Assembly (NCBI GenBank): GCA_035628505.1 | Contig: DASPJR010000038.1 | Location: 1 to 64,000, forward strand | DNA from: DASPJR01 sp035628505 | GTDB lineage: Bacteria > Planctomycetota > SZUA-567 > H5-PLA8 | Direction of reading: 5' to 3' | DNA length: 64,000 nucleotides | Shown: piece after piece, positions 8,325-18,545 of the stretch | Numbering within the stretch: position 1 is the stretch's first letter | How the letters are laid out: the number at the start of each line of letters is the position of its first letter | Made by a program: the position numbers and the translations under genes | Notes under the pieces: generated by a model | Seen by the model: the letters and a program-made list of their open reading frames with translations, nothing else | The model's database searches: none | Told to the model about the DNA's origin: nothing

Positions 8325-9764
8325 TTACCTGGCTGAGTTGCTCAATTCGTAGAGTGAGCCGTCTTCGCCAAGCAGCAGGACGTCATCGACGCCCTTGCCG
8401 TGCTGATCGGCGCGAGTCCACGGGCTGGCCGCTGAAGGCGCAACTGGCAGAGGCTGCGCTCCATTTGCCGTCAGATTGTTGTGCGATGTCTCGTCGACGA
8501 AGAACGCACCCAGCCCACGGTTCACCAGCAGCAGCGATCCGGTTGCACCCGTAATCAACAGATCGATCCCAGTCTCTTCGTCCATCTGTACGGCAACGGC
8601 CTGGACATTTTTGAAGCCATCTTTGAACTTCTCAAATTTTTTCAGGTCAATTCCCGTGAGGCGCGAAAAATCTGCTGGAGGGCCCCCGTCTGCGTCGATC
8701 GCATAGCGCATGATCGCGCCACTTGCGATTGCCAGCACATGCGGCTTACCCGTATCTCCGAAATCGCCGAATGTCGCGAAACTTGCCTCGCCGTTCCAGA
8801 GCGTCTTCGCCGGCCGCGCCGTCCACGGCTTGTCCGCTGCTCCCGGATTCTCGAACACTCGCAGCTCGCCGCTGGCAGATGCCAGTAGTGCATCGAGCTT
8901 CTGATCACCGTTCACGTCCAGCAGCGCAGCGGTGAGCGGAGTGCCCTTCGGCAATTCAAGCGTGGACTTCGCCGCAGCGAACTTGCCGCCCTGGTTCAGC
9001 CACAGCGTTCCATCGAGCAGCACGTCGGCTTTGCCGTCGCCATCGACGTCACCACTGGCGTGATAATCTCCGGCATTGCCCCATGCGCCCGCACTAGCAG
9101 AGCCGTCTTCGAAGTTGTCGCCTTGGGCCAGGAACAGCTTCGTACCGGCACCCGAGCCGACCAGTAGATCAGGCTTCTTGTCACCGTTGACGTCGCTGGC
9201 CAGAATCCAGGAGGGCTTCTGTACGGCAAGTTTGCCGCGCTTTTTTACGCCTCCGGCGAAGGGCTTGTGTTTCCAGTCGTTGATGATGCTGTCGTTGCCG
9301 GCGTTCATGTCCGTGACGAGCTTCACCAGCGCCGAGGTGCGGCCGGGAAAACTGGGCTTGAGGTCTTCTTTCACCTGCACCGTTCGCCAGACGAGCATGT
9401 TTGAATTTGGTACGCTGGTCGCGAGAAGCCATGTGTCTGCGACATGAATGAGTCCCTCATTTGGATTGTTCATGATCAAAACGATTGGCTGGTTGGCGGC
9501 AGCGTCTTTGATCAGCTCGGCTGGAGCTGCGATCTGGACGCGGATCTTCGGTCCAGGTGCTTTGCCCTTTAGCGCTGTGCCTAATTCAACTGAAAGCACA
9601 CGTGAGTCGGCTGCGACTTCGGTGATTTTGCCGGGCACGACCGCCTGGCTTCCTTTGTAGACCTTTTCAACGGTGAGCTCGACCTTGATTAACGCACAAG
9701 CTGGCGAAATTAGTGCAGAAATAATTACAACGCCGACGACGACTGACAGGTAGTATTTAAGCAT
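8325..9764 (-). CDS. secreted FG-GAP/VCBS repeat protein
   Basis: 479 residues. Signal peptide about 1-24 (LSVVVGVVIISALISPACA). Residues about 28-150 form a beta-rich domain that resembles the N-terminus of the protein at 13728-18128 (a Gly-Lys region, a 'LKGK' step, then an 'IVLIMNN' strand), so the two are probably paralogues. Calcium-binding FG-GAP repeats follow, shown by DVNGDKKPDLLV, DVDGDGKADVLL and DVNGDQKLDALL (about 190-290), forming a partial beta-propeller. Start ATG at 9764 has GAGGAT about 11 nt upstream. The gene converges with the histidine kinase and diverges from the TPR gene. An extracytoplasmic structural or binding role is likely; no enzymatic motif is seen. Confidence 0.8.
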   Translation of the reverse strand: MLKYYLSVVVGVVIISALISPACALIKVELTVEKVYKGSQAVVPGKITEVAADSRVLSVELGTALKGKAPGPKIRVQIAAPAELIKDAAANQPIVLIMNNPNEGLIHVADTWLLATSVPNSNMLVWRTVQVKEDLKPSFPGRTSALVKLVTDMNAGNDSIINDWKHKPFAGGVKKRGKLAVQKPSWILASDVNGDKKPDLLVGSGAGTKLFLAQGDNFEDGSASAGAWGNAGDYHASGDVDGDGKADVLLDGTLWLNQGGKFAAAKSTLELPKGTPLTAALLDVNGDQKLDALLASASGELRVFENPGAADKPWTARPAKTLWNGEASFATFGDFGDTGKPHVLAIASGAIMRYAIDADGGPPADFSRLTGIDLKKFEKFKDGFKNVQAVAVQMDEETGIDLLITGATGSLLLVNRGLGAFFVDETSHNNLTANGAQPLPVAPSAASPWTRADQHGKGVDDVLLLGEDGSLYELSNSAR

Positions 9765-9831
9765 TCAGTTAAGATCCTCTTTGGTTGGGCTGCTATGGAG
9801 TACACCTTGCAAACCTTCCGAAGAAAACGAT

Positions 9832-9859
9832 TTTACAATGCCTTAACAGAATTTATAAA
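9832..9859 (+). promoter_or_regulatory. putative sigma-70-type promoter for the TPR/FG-GAP operon
   Basis: TTTACA at 9832-9837 and TATAAA at 9854-9859 are separated by 16 nt. It lies in the divergent intergenic region about 60 nt before the TPR start. It supports the start at 9921 rather than an upstream ATG inside the promoter. By-eye match only. Confidence 0.45.
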
Positions 9860-9920
9860 CTCGGCCATGCTTCTTTTCCCTGGCCGTTACGCGATGCGTC
9901 CTGCAACTGCGGAGGTCGGC

Positions 9921-12900
9921 ATGAAAACAGTCCCGCGCGGTGGACTTCGTTGCGCGCTCGCTTTCACTTCTATCTTTTACTTCTCCTCGCTTCCGCCCGT
10001 TCTAGCGGAAGATGGCGCCGATGCCGCGGCGCTGGGCATCCTCGATACCGGTCGCAAGGCCTACAACGAAGGCAAATTCGATGTCGCCGCTGAGCGCTTC
10101 CGCGAGTTCCTGAAAGCCAACGCGCAGAAGAAGGAAGCCCCTGCGGCTCAGTACGGCCTGGCCCTGGCGCTGCTGGAGTTCCCACAACGAGATGACGGCG
10201 CAATCATCGCGGCTCTTCAATCGGTTGTCGCTCAGCAGAATGCACCCGAACGCCCCTATGCACTCTTCTATCTCGGCTCGGTGCAGCGCCGGCAGGGGAT
10301 GCAGTCAGCCGACCAGGCCATTGCAAAACCGGCCGAGGCTGCAAACCACAAGGCTGCGGCCGCCAAGCTGTTTGAGGAGGCGCTGAAAAACTTCGACGCT
10401 GCGGGTAGTGAGCTCGCAAAAATCGCAAAGCCGGCCGAGAAAGGTGTCTCTCCCGAACAGGAATGGATGCACCGCTGCCGCTGTGAGCAGAGCGATGTTC
10501 TGCTCCGACTGAATAAGGAAAAAGAGGCTGCCGAGCTTGCGAAGAAGCTCATTGATGATCCTGCACTGGCCGCAAGTCCTCTCCGCGAGTTATCGCTTTA
10601 TCAGCTTGGCTGCGCCCTTTTCGCGTTGAAAGAACACCGTGGCGCCGGGCGGGCGCTGAGCCAGACGGCGCCCTTCGAGCAGGACTTCGGTCTGCATGCA
10701 CGTTACCTGCTGAGCCGCATTCATCACCTCAGCGGCGAATACCCGGAAGCGGGCGCAGGATATAAGGCGCTGTTTGCGAACTACGAAGCAAACAAAAAAT
10801 TTGCCGCCGAAGCAATGAAGAACCCTGCTGCGCACAAGCCCGCTGACCGAGCGCGCTACGAAACCCTGCTCAAGCCTCCGCCGGAATTCATCAGCCGCTC
10901 GGTCTTTTATCAGGCTCTGCTGCTCGCTGAGGCCGGTGAATACGGTGAGGCGTTAAACGGTTTCAATGCGTACGTAACACAATTTCAGAATCACCCTCTT
11001 ATAGATGAGGCCAAGCTGCGCCTGGGCTATTGCATGGTACAGCTGAAGAATTTCGGTGAAGCAGCAAAGGTTCTGCAGCCTCTGCAGGGTCATGCGCAGC
11101 TGGGCGACCGGGCGATGTGGTGGCTCGCCAAGGCGCAACTGGGGCTGGCTGATCCGAACAATGCACAGGTTTTTGAGCAGGCTGCTAAGGGCGCGATCGA
11201 CCTGCTGGCGAAAGCGGCGGAGAAAGCCGCTGCGCTGGGGCCATCAGATGCGGAAGCAAAAACCCGCCGCGCCGACATTCTGCTTGAACTTGGGGACACG
11301 CAGCAGCTTGCGAAACAGTACAAGGAGGCTGCGGCGACGTACGAAAAAGTTGTTGCTGAGAATGGAACGTCCGAGCGCGCGGAGGAGGCGACTGAGCGGC
11401 AGATCACGGCGCTTCACCTCGGTAAGGCGTTCAACGAATCGGAGGCGCTCTGCCAGAAGTTCGAAAAAACCTGGCCCAGGAGCACGCTTTTAGGTTCGGT
11501 CTGGTTTCGCAGTGCTGAGAACGCGTGCCTGGAGGCGATGGCGGCGGCAAGTGATGCGAAAGCTGCAGAAAACCGCGCGAGCTGGGAAAAGCAGTTTGAC
11601 GAAGCAATCTCGCGCTACAAGCGGCTGCTTGAAAAGCATCCAGAGTTCGCGTACGTGAATCTCGCGCGCTACGGGATGGCAACAGCCCTCTTTCAGCGCG
11701 AAAAATATAACGAAGCGTATACGTCCCTGCGTGTGATTCTCGATGCGGACCGCAATGGCCCGCTCGCGGGTGTCAATTATCTGCTCGCGGACTGTCTGAT
11801 CCGGCAGTTTCCTGCAGAAACGAACGATGCGATTCAGGCCGCAAAGCTGCTGGACCGCGCTGAGCAGGCCGCGCGGCTGCTCGAGAAGTACGTTTCCTCG
11901 TCACCGAAGTCGCAGACGACCGCCGAAGCCATGCTGAAGCTCGCCTATGCTTACCAGCGGACCGGCGCGCTGCTGATCGACCAGAACGAGCGGCAGAAGA
12001 CGCTGCAGCAGGCGCGGCAGATCTATGAAAAGATCATGCACGACTACAACAACACGCCGCCGATGGCCACCGCCGTGCTCGAACGCGCTCACTGCATTGC
12101 CCTGATGGGCGATGTGGGCAGCGCGATGAACGAATACAACCGATTCAATGGCGATCCGCTAAAGCAGAATTTGGTAGCACCTCTCGCGCTGGTCCGCCTG
12201 TCCTCACTGATGCGAACACAGAACCGGCACAACGACGCGGTAAACCTGATGACCGAGTGCCGCAACCGGTACGAGTCGGTGCTGCAGAAGGACCCGCAGC
12301 GCAGCGGCTGGATCGCGCAGATTCACCTGGAACATGCGCAGGCGCTTAAGGACGCTGGCAAGCTTTCAGAAGCCCGCGCGATTTTTGATACGGCGGCCAA
12401 GCAATTTGAAAAACAGCCCGAAGGAGCCGAAGCGTTCTGGCGCGCAGCCCAGTGCCGCCGTGAAGAATCGCAAGCTGCTTTGAACGCGGCTTTTGCCATT
12501 CAAAAGAAGCCCGGCGCCAAGCCGGAAGACATTGCTGCGGCCACGAAGTCCGTCGACGAAAGCGTCTCCGGGCTCAGGCAGACGGCTGAGTCATTGAGAG
12601 CCAAAACGGGAACGGGCGAGCTCAGTGAAGGTCAGTCCCGCATGCTTTACGAAAGCGCCTGGTGCTACCGCACTCTGGCGATGGCCGAACTCGAAGCTGT
12701 GCGGCAGAAGACGGCTGGCAAGATTCTCGAGAAGGTTCTCGAGAATCTGAAAAAAGCCCTTCCCAATCAGCCGCCTCCGCCGCTTGGGGCGCCCGATATC
12801 GAAGTCAGCGATATTCCTCAGCAGCCAGCTGAAAAAGCGGCGCAGGAACAGTACGCCGTGCTGGCAGCGCGCGGCACGCCAACGCTGGCCACGCGAGCGC

Positions 12901-13703
12901 GGCTGGAGCTTGCAGAAATGCAGGCGCAGCGCGGTCAGAACGATGCAGCCATCGAACTACTGGCGTCGGCGCTGGAAGACAATCCGCCACGCGAACTGGC
13001 CGAGCGCATTCATTTGCGCCTGGCAGTGTGCCTGATCGCCAAAAATGACGCCGCCACTGCGCTGCAGCGGACGCAGACGGTTCTAAAGAACGCGCAAAGC
13101 CCGAATCTGGGTGAGGCCGTGTACCTGTCTGGTGAGGCGCACATCCAGAAGAAGGATTGGCCCAACGCAATTAATCAGCTCGTCGCGTTTCGCGATAAAG
13201 ATCCATTCCGCAACATGAACGTTCTCACGGAGCGCGGGCTGATGCGGCTGGGATTTGCGTTCGCGCAGGCGCAGCGCTGGGACGAAAGCCGGCAGGCGCT
13301 TGAAACCCTGGTGCAGCGTTTTGGCAACAGCCCGCTTGTCCCTGAAGCGCGGCTGATGATCGGCAGCGCGCTCCTGGCCGCCAACCAGCATGACCATGCG
13401 TACAACAATTTCGCGGAGGTGACAAAGCGGACCGCGGGCGAGTTTGCTGCACGGGCGCAACTGGGAATGGGCAAGTGCCGGATGGCGCAGAAGCGCTGGG
13501 CCGATGCCATCAAGGATCTGATGCTCGTGCCTGTCTATGAGAATTCTGAGGCGAGTGCCGAGGCATTGTGCGAAGCAGGGCAGGCGCATCTGGAACTGAA
13601 GCAGAACGACGAAGCGAAAAAAGTGCTGGAGACGGTGGTCAAAGATTACGCCGCGAGCAAATGGGCTGAGACGGCAAAAAAACGTCTGGCCGGGACAAAA
13701 TAG
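9921..13703 (+). CDS. exported TPR-repeat protein, 1260 residues
   Basis: The ATG at 9921 has GGAGGT just upstream and opens a signal peptide (about 1-29; LAFTSIFYFSSLPPVLA). An in-frame ATG at 9795 would precede the likely promoter, so it is rejected. The mature protein is almost wholly helical, with many 34-residue TPR-like units such as GRKAYNEGKFDVAAERFREF, YKEAAATYEKVV, FDEAISRYKRLLEKHPEFAY, YNEAYTSLRVI and WADAIKDLMLVP. The YbgF/BamD-type pattern 'AYxxGxYxxAxxxFxxxxxxxP' recurs. It is a likely periplasmic scaffold for protein complexes. The next gene follows after 24 nt, so they are probably co-transcribed. Its exact partner cannot be told from sequence. Confidence 0.85.
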   Translation: MKTVPRGGLRCALAFTSIFYFSSLPPVLAEDGADAAALGILDTGRKAYNEGKFDVAAERFREFLKANAQKKEAPAAQYGLALALLEFPQRDDGAIIAALQSVVAQQNAPERPYALFYLGSVQRRQGMQSADQAIAKPAEAANHKAAAAKLFEEALKNFDAAGSELAKIAKPAEKGVSPEQEWMHRCRCEQSDVLLRLNKEKEAAELAKKLIDDPALAASPLRELSLYQLGCALFALKEHRGAGRALSQTAPFEQDFGLHARYLLSRIHHLSGEYPEAGAGYKALFANYEANKKFAAEAMKNPAAHKPADRARYETLLKPPPEFISRSVFYQALLLAEAGEYGEALNGFNAYVTQFQNHPLIDEAKLRLGYCMVQLKNFGEAAKVLQPLQGHAQLGDRAMWWLAKAQLGLADPNNAQVFEQAAKGAIDLLAKAAEKAAALGPSDAEAKTRRADILLELGDTQQLAKQYKEAAATYEKVVAENGTSERAEEATERQITALHLGKAFNESEALCQKFEKTWPRSTLLGSVWFRSAENACLEAMAAASDAKAAENRASWEKQFDEAISRYKRLLEKHPEFAYVNLARYGMATALFQREKYNEAYTSLRVILDADRNGPLAGVNYLLADCLIRQFPAETNDAIQAAKLLDRAEQAARLLEKYVSSSPKSQTTAEAMLKLAYAYQRTGALLIDQNERQKTLQQARQIYEKIMHDYNNTPPMATAVLERAHCIALMGDVGSAMNEYNRFNGDPLKQNLVAPLALVRLSSLMRTQNRHNDAVNLMTECRNRYESVLQKDPQRSGWIAQIHLEHAQALKDAGKLSEARAIFDTAAKQFEKQPEGAEAFWRAAQCRREESQAALNAAFAIQKKPGAKPEDIAAATKSVDESVSGLRQTAESLRAKTGTGELSEGQSRMLYESAWCYRTLAMAELEAVRQKTAGKILEKVLENLKKALPNQPPPPLGAPDIEVSDIPQQPAEKAAQEQYAVLAARGTPTLATRARLELAEMQAQRGQNDAAIELLASALEDNPPRELAERIHLRLAVCLIAKNDAATALQRTQTVLKNAQSPNLGEAVYLSGEAHIQKKDWPNAINQLVAFRDKDPFRNMNVLTERGLMRLGFAFAQAQRWDESRQALETLVQRFGNSPLVPEARLMIGSALLAANQHDHAYNNFAEVTKRTAGEFAARAQLGMGKCRMAQKRWADAIKDLMLVPVYENSEASAEALCEAGQAHLELKQNDEAKKVLETVVKDYAASKWAETAKKRLAGTK

Positions 13704-13727
13704 TTTCCCCTGCGGAAGGATAACACC

Positions 13728-16700
13728 GTGAAAAGGAAGCTTTTAAAACTCAGTGTCAGCGCCCTCGCCGCCGCTCTGGCCGTTCTGCTCTGCTTTGGGC
13801 GAATGGCCTCCGGTTACGTCGAAGTCGCCTATCCGCTCGGCAAAGTCGTGGCCGAATCAACCAATATCGTGTTCATGATTGTCGAGTCTGTGGACAAACA
13901 GAAGAACACGATCATTTACAAAAAAGTTCGGGACATCAAGGGGCAGCATCCGAGCGACACCATCAAGCATCACATCGGGCAAGCCGGGTTTTCTCCCGTG
14001 GAATGGCAAACGGTGATGGCCTGGGCTGAAGTAGGCAAGACTGCTATCTTTTTCCACAACGGCAGCGCCGCTGAAACCTGCATCGAAAACTACTGGTACC
14101 AGACGCCTGTCGGAGGCGACTGGATGAACATGACACATTCCGAGCCGTTCCTGGCGCGCACGTACTACGGCAAGCCGGACAAACTGGCTGTCCACATCGC
14201 CAACATGCTGCAGGGGCAGGAAGTGATCGTGCCCTGCATGGTGGATGGCGACAAGGAAGCGATTAAAAAGAAGACGGCAAAAATTCACCGCATGAAAGCC
14301 AGCCTGAAGATCCAGGACTACAATCCTGCGCGGGACTTTGTCGATTTCGGCACCGGCGGCGACGAACTGCGTCCGATCGCCGGAATGCCGGGCTTTACGC
14401 ATTTTCTGGCGCTAAGCCGCATCGGAGCCGGAGCACAGGGAATTGCAGCGGCCGATCTCAACAACGACGGGCGTTCAGATCTCGCCGTCTTTTCGGCGCG
14501 CCAGCTGAGTCTGCTGCAGAACGCCGGCAATGCGTTTGACGAACTGCGCCTGCCGATGCCGGGCGGTGCCCGCGGAGTGTCCTGGGCTGATTACGACGGC
14601 GATAAGAAGCCAGACGTTTTTGTGGCCAGCCCTTCCGGTCCGCGGCTGTTCCGGAACATAACGGAGAAGTCCGCCCAGTTTGAGGACGTCAGCCCCGGCT
14701 TACCGCGCCAGAATTATTTCAGTCTCACCGCAGGCACCTTTATGGATTACGACGGCGACGGAAAACCGGACATCCTCGTCGCTGACGGCTTCCGTGGGCT
14801 GCGGCTCTACCGGAACCTCGGGGTAACGCCTGCGCCGGCAGCAGCAGCAAAGAGTACTACTGGCAAATGGTTCTACGCCGGCCCATTCGACAACTCGGGG
14901 CAGAAGGGCTTCGATACGGAGTATCCGCCAGAAAAAGGCGTCGATCTGGCCAAGGAATACGTGGGAAAGAACAACGAGAAGGTGGTTTGGAAAGAAGGCA
15001 ATTTTACCGACGGCCAGGTCAATGGACTGGCTTTGTTCAAGCCGGAACACAACAACGACTGTGTCGTGTACCTTTACCGCGAGCTGAACGCCGCCAGCGA
15101 CATAGAATGCCCCATTTCCCTCGGGAGCGACGATACGTTGACGGTATGGGTCAACGGCCAGAAAGTTCACGCGGAGAACGTGTACCGCGGAGCCGCACCG
15201 GACCAGGCGCTGATCAAGGCGAAGCTCAAGGCCGGAAAAAACACACTGCTCCTCAAAATCTGCCAGGGTTCGGGTGACTTTGCGTTCTACTGCATGCCGC
15301 GCCTCACCGAGGCGCAGCCGCTGGTTCCGCCGCTGTTCGAAGACGTTTCGGACAAGGTGGGACTGGGCGAAAACGGCATCGGCAAGGATCTGAAGGGCGA
15401 CCGGCTCGTGGCTGCAGACGTGGATGGCGACGGACGCCAGGATTTCCTCTTCACCGGCGGCACAGGATTACTGGCGCTGAACAAGCCGAGCGGCTTTGTG
15501 GAAGCCAAAGATTCGGGAATCTCCTTTAAGTGTGGCGGATTCACGCCCGCGTTCGGCGACATCAATGGCGACGGCAAACTGGACTTGTTCGTTCCGCAGA
15601 GCGGCAACAGTCTGCTGTTCAAGAATAACGGCAGCGGAAAGTTCAGTGATGTGACGGCACAGTCCGGCGATCTGGCGAAGACAATCGGGGATGCCCGCGG
15701 CGCGGCATTTGTCGAATTTGCCAAGGGCCGCCAGGATCTGCTCGTTGGCTGCTGGAAGAGTTCCAACCGCTACTTCAAAAACGATGGCAAAGGCACGTTT
15801 ACCGATCGTACAGAAGAAATTGGGCTGGCTTACAAAATGTTCAACACGACCGCTGTGTCCGTCCAGGATTTGAACAAGGACAACTTCCCCGACGTGGTGT
15901 TTAACAACGAGGGCCAGGAACCCGTGCTGCTCATTGCGAAGCCGTCCTTTTTTGCTGATCCAGTTGCGCAGGCTGTAGACGCGTCCGGAAAACCCATCAC
16001 TGCAGACAAGGGGGCTGCACCGTCTGGGGGAGTGGGCGCGATAGGGGCTATCGCTCTTATTGCAGCCGCCGTGTTCGTCGCCATGGTTATGCGGCGCAAG
16101 CAGGGTGCGGCGGCCATAGCGCTTCTGCTTCTGGCAGGCGCGGCCGGCACTACAGTGTCTGCAGGCGAATGGACGACGGCGCGCGGCAACGCTGAACGCA
16201 CCGGCAACGTGGACGGGCAGCAGGGTCCCAAAACGCCAAACATCCTCTGGGTGCATAAGGCGCAGGAACACTATATTGCTTCGCCCGTGCCATACGGAAA
16301 ATCGCTGTATCTATCGGTTGTCGGCGCGCTGAACACCGGATCTTTCCATGCGCTGTCTCTCGAGCCGGCGGCACCGGAGAGAATGCGCTGGACGAAAACG
16401 GTCCCTTTTATCGCCCGGCCGACAGTCTGTGCTCCGGCTGTGGCTGATGGCATGGTTATCTTCGGCGACGGCATGCATCAGACCGACGATGCCTTTCTGT
16501 ACTGCCTGAATGCTGAAACTGGAATGCCCTTCTGGCGCTACGCCGTGCCTGGAAAACTTGTCCACCTGGAAGCCGGCCCGTGCGTCGACAATGGCCGTGT
16601 TTACGTCTGCGGCGGCGACGCCGGGATCATGTGCATTGATGCAAAGCGCGTGACGCTTGAAGGCAAGGAGCAGGATTTAAACTCCGTCGCGCCGATTCTC

Positions 16701-18128
16701 GCAAAGCGCTGGGCGGAACTGGTTGCCAAGTACGAGGCCGAGAAAAAGAAAGATCCGCTGCTCGCCATTCCTCCCAGCGAAGACGCGCTTCCCAAGCCGA
16801 CGCCGAAGCTGGTCTGGCAGGGGGGAAAGGACAAGTGGCACATCGATGCGCCGCCGGTGGTTGCAGGCGACTTCCTGCTCGTGGCATCGTCTTACCTTGA
16901 AGAAGAAAAAGAAGGCAAGCGCAGCCTGGTTTGTCTGAAGAAATCGGACGGCAGCCTGGTCTGGGAGACGCCGCTCGATTTGAATCCCTGGTCCGGCGCC
17001 ACGGTGAGCGGACAGACGGTGATCGTCGGCTGCAGCAATATCCGGTTTGACCGGAAGCTGATTGGCAACGCCAAGGGGCAGGTCATTGCGCTGGATCTCG
17101 CCAGCGGCCAGGTGAAGTGGAAGAAGGAAATTACAGGCGCGGTGCTTTCGCCAGTGGCGGTAAAAGGCGAGGTCGCCATTTACACATCGACGAATGGCGA
17201 AGTGGTTGCGCGAAACGTCAACACAAGCCAGCGTGTCTGGACGTACAACGCGAAGCAGCCGCTCTTTGCCGGTGTGGCGATTGCCGGCGAAGCTGTCTAC
17301 GCGGCGGATCTCTACGGCGGAGTGCACGCGCTGAATCTCGCGGACGGACAGGTGCAGTGGCATCTTGAGCTCTCGACCGACCCGAACATCCAGTCCAAGA
17401 GCATGGTGTTCGGCTCTCCGGTGGTGCACGGCGGTGATGTGTACATCGCCACCTGCAATCCGGATGGAGATACTCCGCAGAGTTCCTACGTCGTGTGCCT
17501 CTCCGACAAGGCGCCGGTTATTGCCCAGAAGTTCGTGCCCGTCACCGTGGACAAGGCAAAGCGCTCGGTCAGCATTCCCTGCCGGGTTGCGCCGCGTAAA
17601 CTTCCGGCGCTGAAAGAAATCTACCCCTTGGAAGTCGTGGCGACTTTCCCCGCGCCGCGCGGACAGAAGGCGCATGAGACCGTGGTTGTATTCGATTCAA
17701 AGCCGAGCGAGGTTCACGCGGCTCTTGAATCCATCGGTCTTAAAGCGGGAGCACCGGCGGTGGGGGAGGGTGCGATGAGCAGCGGGGCGGAGGTCAAGAT
17801 TTCTCTTGAAGTGCCCGGTGTCGCGGGAGTTCCGCGTCTCATTCCGATGGAAAAGCTGGTGGTCGACACGCGTACGGGTAAGACCTTGCCGAAACTGAAG
17901 TGGCATTTCACCGGGTCGGTGATGCGCCAGCCGGACCCCACGAAAAGCGAAAAAGTTTATGGCGCCGATCAGACCGGTACACTGATCAGCCTGTTGCCAG
18001 TGACCGACGAAACCGTCTGTCAGTTGCACCTCAGTCTCGCGGATGGCAAGCCACTTAGACTCGATACGAACAAAGAACTGCTGCCGCCAGAAGGCACAGA
18101 AGTTAAACTCATCATTGAGGCAAAGTGA
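13728..18128 (+). CDS. FG-GAP / PQQ-propeller fusion protein with internal membrane hinge
   Basis: 1466 residues from a GTG with GGAAGGA upstream. Order: signal peptide (1-30); a beta domain shared with the 8325-9764 protein (about 30-205); FG-GAP repeats (DLNNDGRSD, DYDGDKKPD, DYDGDGKPD; about 235-370); a beta-sandwich that may bind ligand (about 380-545); more FG-GAP repeats (DVDGDGRQD, DINGDGKLD, DLNKDNFPD; about 560-740). A hydrophobic segment follows (about 767-787), then the basic stretch MRRKQ (788-792), a second hydrophobic segment ending VSAG, and finally a PQQ-type beta-propeller (about 813-1270) with repeated 'LDLASGQVKWKKE' and 'VYAADLYGGVHALNLADGQVQW' blades. The junction looks like a C-terminal anchor joined to a new signal peptide. 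Confidence 0.85.
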   Translation: MKRKLLKLSVSALAAALAVLLCFGRMASGYVEVAYPLGKVVAESTNIVFMIVESVDKQKNTIIYKKVRDIKGQHPSDTIKHHIGQAGFSPVEWQTVMAWAEVGKTAIFFHNGSAAETCIENYWYQTPVGGDWMNMTHSEPFLARTYYGKPDKLAVHIANMLQGQEVIVPCMVDGDKEAIKKKTAKIHRMKASLKIQDYNPARDFVDFGTGGDELRPIAGMPGFTHFLALSRIGAGAQGIAAADLNNDGRSDLAVFSARQLSLLQNAGNAFDELRLPMPGGARGVSWADYDGDKKPDVFVASPSGPRLFRNITEKSAQFEDVSPGLPRQNYFSLTAGTFMDYDGDGKPDILVADGFRGLRLYRNLGVTPAPAAAAKSTTGKWFYAGPFDNSGQKGFDTEYPPEKGVDLAKEYVGKNNEKVVWKEGNFTDGQVNGLALFKPEHNNDCVVYLYRELNAASDIECPISLGSDDTLTVWVNGQKVHAENVYRGAAPDQALIKAKLKAGKNTLLLKICQGSGDFAFYCMPRLTEAQPLVPPLFEDVSDKVGLGENGIGKDLKGDRLVAADVDGDGRQDFLFTGGTGLLALNKPSGFVEAKDSGISFKCGGFTPAFGDINGDGKLDLFVPQSGNSLLFKNNGSGKFSDVTAQSGDLAKTIGDARGAAFVEFAKGRQDLLVGCWKSSNRYFKNDGKGTFTDRTEEIGLAYKMFNTTAVSVQDLNKDNFPDVVFNNEGQEPVLLIAKPSFFADPVAQAVDASGKPITADKGAAPSGGVGAIGAIALIAAAVFVAMVMRRKQGAAAIALLLLAGAAGTTVSAGEWTTARGNAERTGNVDGQQGPKTPNILWVHKAQEHYIASPVPYGKSLYLSVVGALNTGSFHALSLEPAAPERMRWTKTVPFIARPTVCAPAVADGMVIFGDGMHQTDDAFLYCLNAETGMPFWRYAVPGKLVHLEAGPCVDNGRVYVCGGDAGIMCIDAKRVTLEGKEQDLNSVAPILAKRWAELVAKYEAEKKKDPLLAIPPSEDALPKPTPKLVWQGGKDKWHIDAPPVVAGDFLLVASSYLEEEKEGKRSLVCLKKSDGSLVWETPLDLNPWSGATVSGQTVIVGCSNIRFDRKLIGNAKGQVIALDLASGQVKWKKEITGAVLSPVAVKGEVAIYTSTNGEVVARNVNTSQRVWTYNAKQPLFAGVAIAGEAVYAADLYGGVHALNLADGQVQWHLELSTDPNIQSKSMVFGSPVVHGGDVYIATCNPDGDTPQSSYVVCLSDKAPVIAQKFVPVTVDKAKRSVSIPCRVAPRKLPALKEIYPLEVVATFPAPRGQKAHETVVVFDSKPSEVHAALESIGLKAGAPAVGEGAMSSGAEVKISLEVPGVAGVPRLIPMEKLVVDTRTGKTLPKLKWHFTGSVMRQPDPTKSEKVYGADQTGTLISLLPVTDETVCQLHLSLADGKPLRLDTNKELLPPEGTEVKLIIEAK

Positions 18129-18135
18129 GGTCAAC

Positions 18136-18471
18136 GTGCTGACAAATCGTTCACCGCGAAACAATGCACTCACCGGACTCATGCTGGCGATAGTGGCCAC
18201 CTCTGCGGGCGCCGCGGGGCTGATGTGGAGCGAAACGCCGCCGGATGCGGCGCGCGCTGAACGTACCAGCGATCCCGTTGAGGACAGTGCGCGGGCAGAG
18301 TTGCTCTCGCATCTGCCGGACCTTCGGCGCACACCGGCGCCTTTCCTGCGTCAGGATATTCCTGAACCGCTTAAGGACTGCCGTCTGATTGGGTTGCGAG
18401 AACAGCCAGCCGACTCCGACCCTCCCCTGGCGACCATGGCACTGCCGCGCCCGGTATTACCGTCTAAATAG
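18136..18471 (+). CDS. small exported or membrane-anchored hypothetical protein
   Basis: 111 residues from GTG at 18136. GAGG sits 5 nt upstream and the start is only 7 nt after the previous stop, which points to the same operon. An upstream in-frame ATG at 18043 lies inside the previous gene and is less likely. One hydrophobic helix (about 12-31, ALTGLMLAIVATSAGAAGLM) is followed by a Pro/Arg/Asp-rich tail. No family recognised. It could be a small partner of the FG-GAP/PQQ protein. Confidence 0.55.
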   Translation: MLTNRSPRNNALTGLMLAIVATSAGAAGLMWSETPPDAARAERTSDPVEDSARAELLSHLPDLRRTPAPFLRQDIPEPLKDCRLIGLREQPADSDPPLATMALPRPVLPSK

Positions 18472-18545
18472 CCATTGGCAATTATGAACTTTGCAGCGCA
18501 CTCAGCTTTCCGTGAAAACGGACTCTGCTGCTGGCGGACTCGTGT

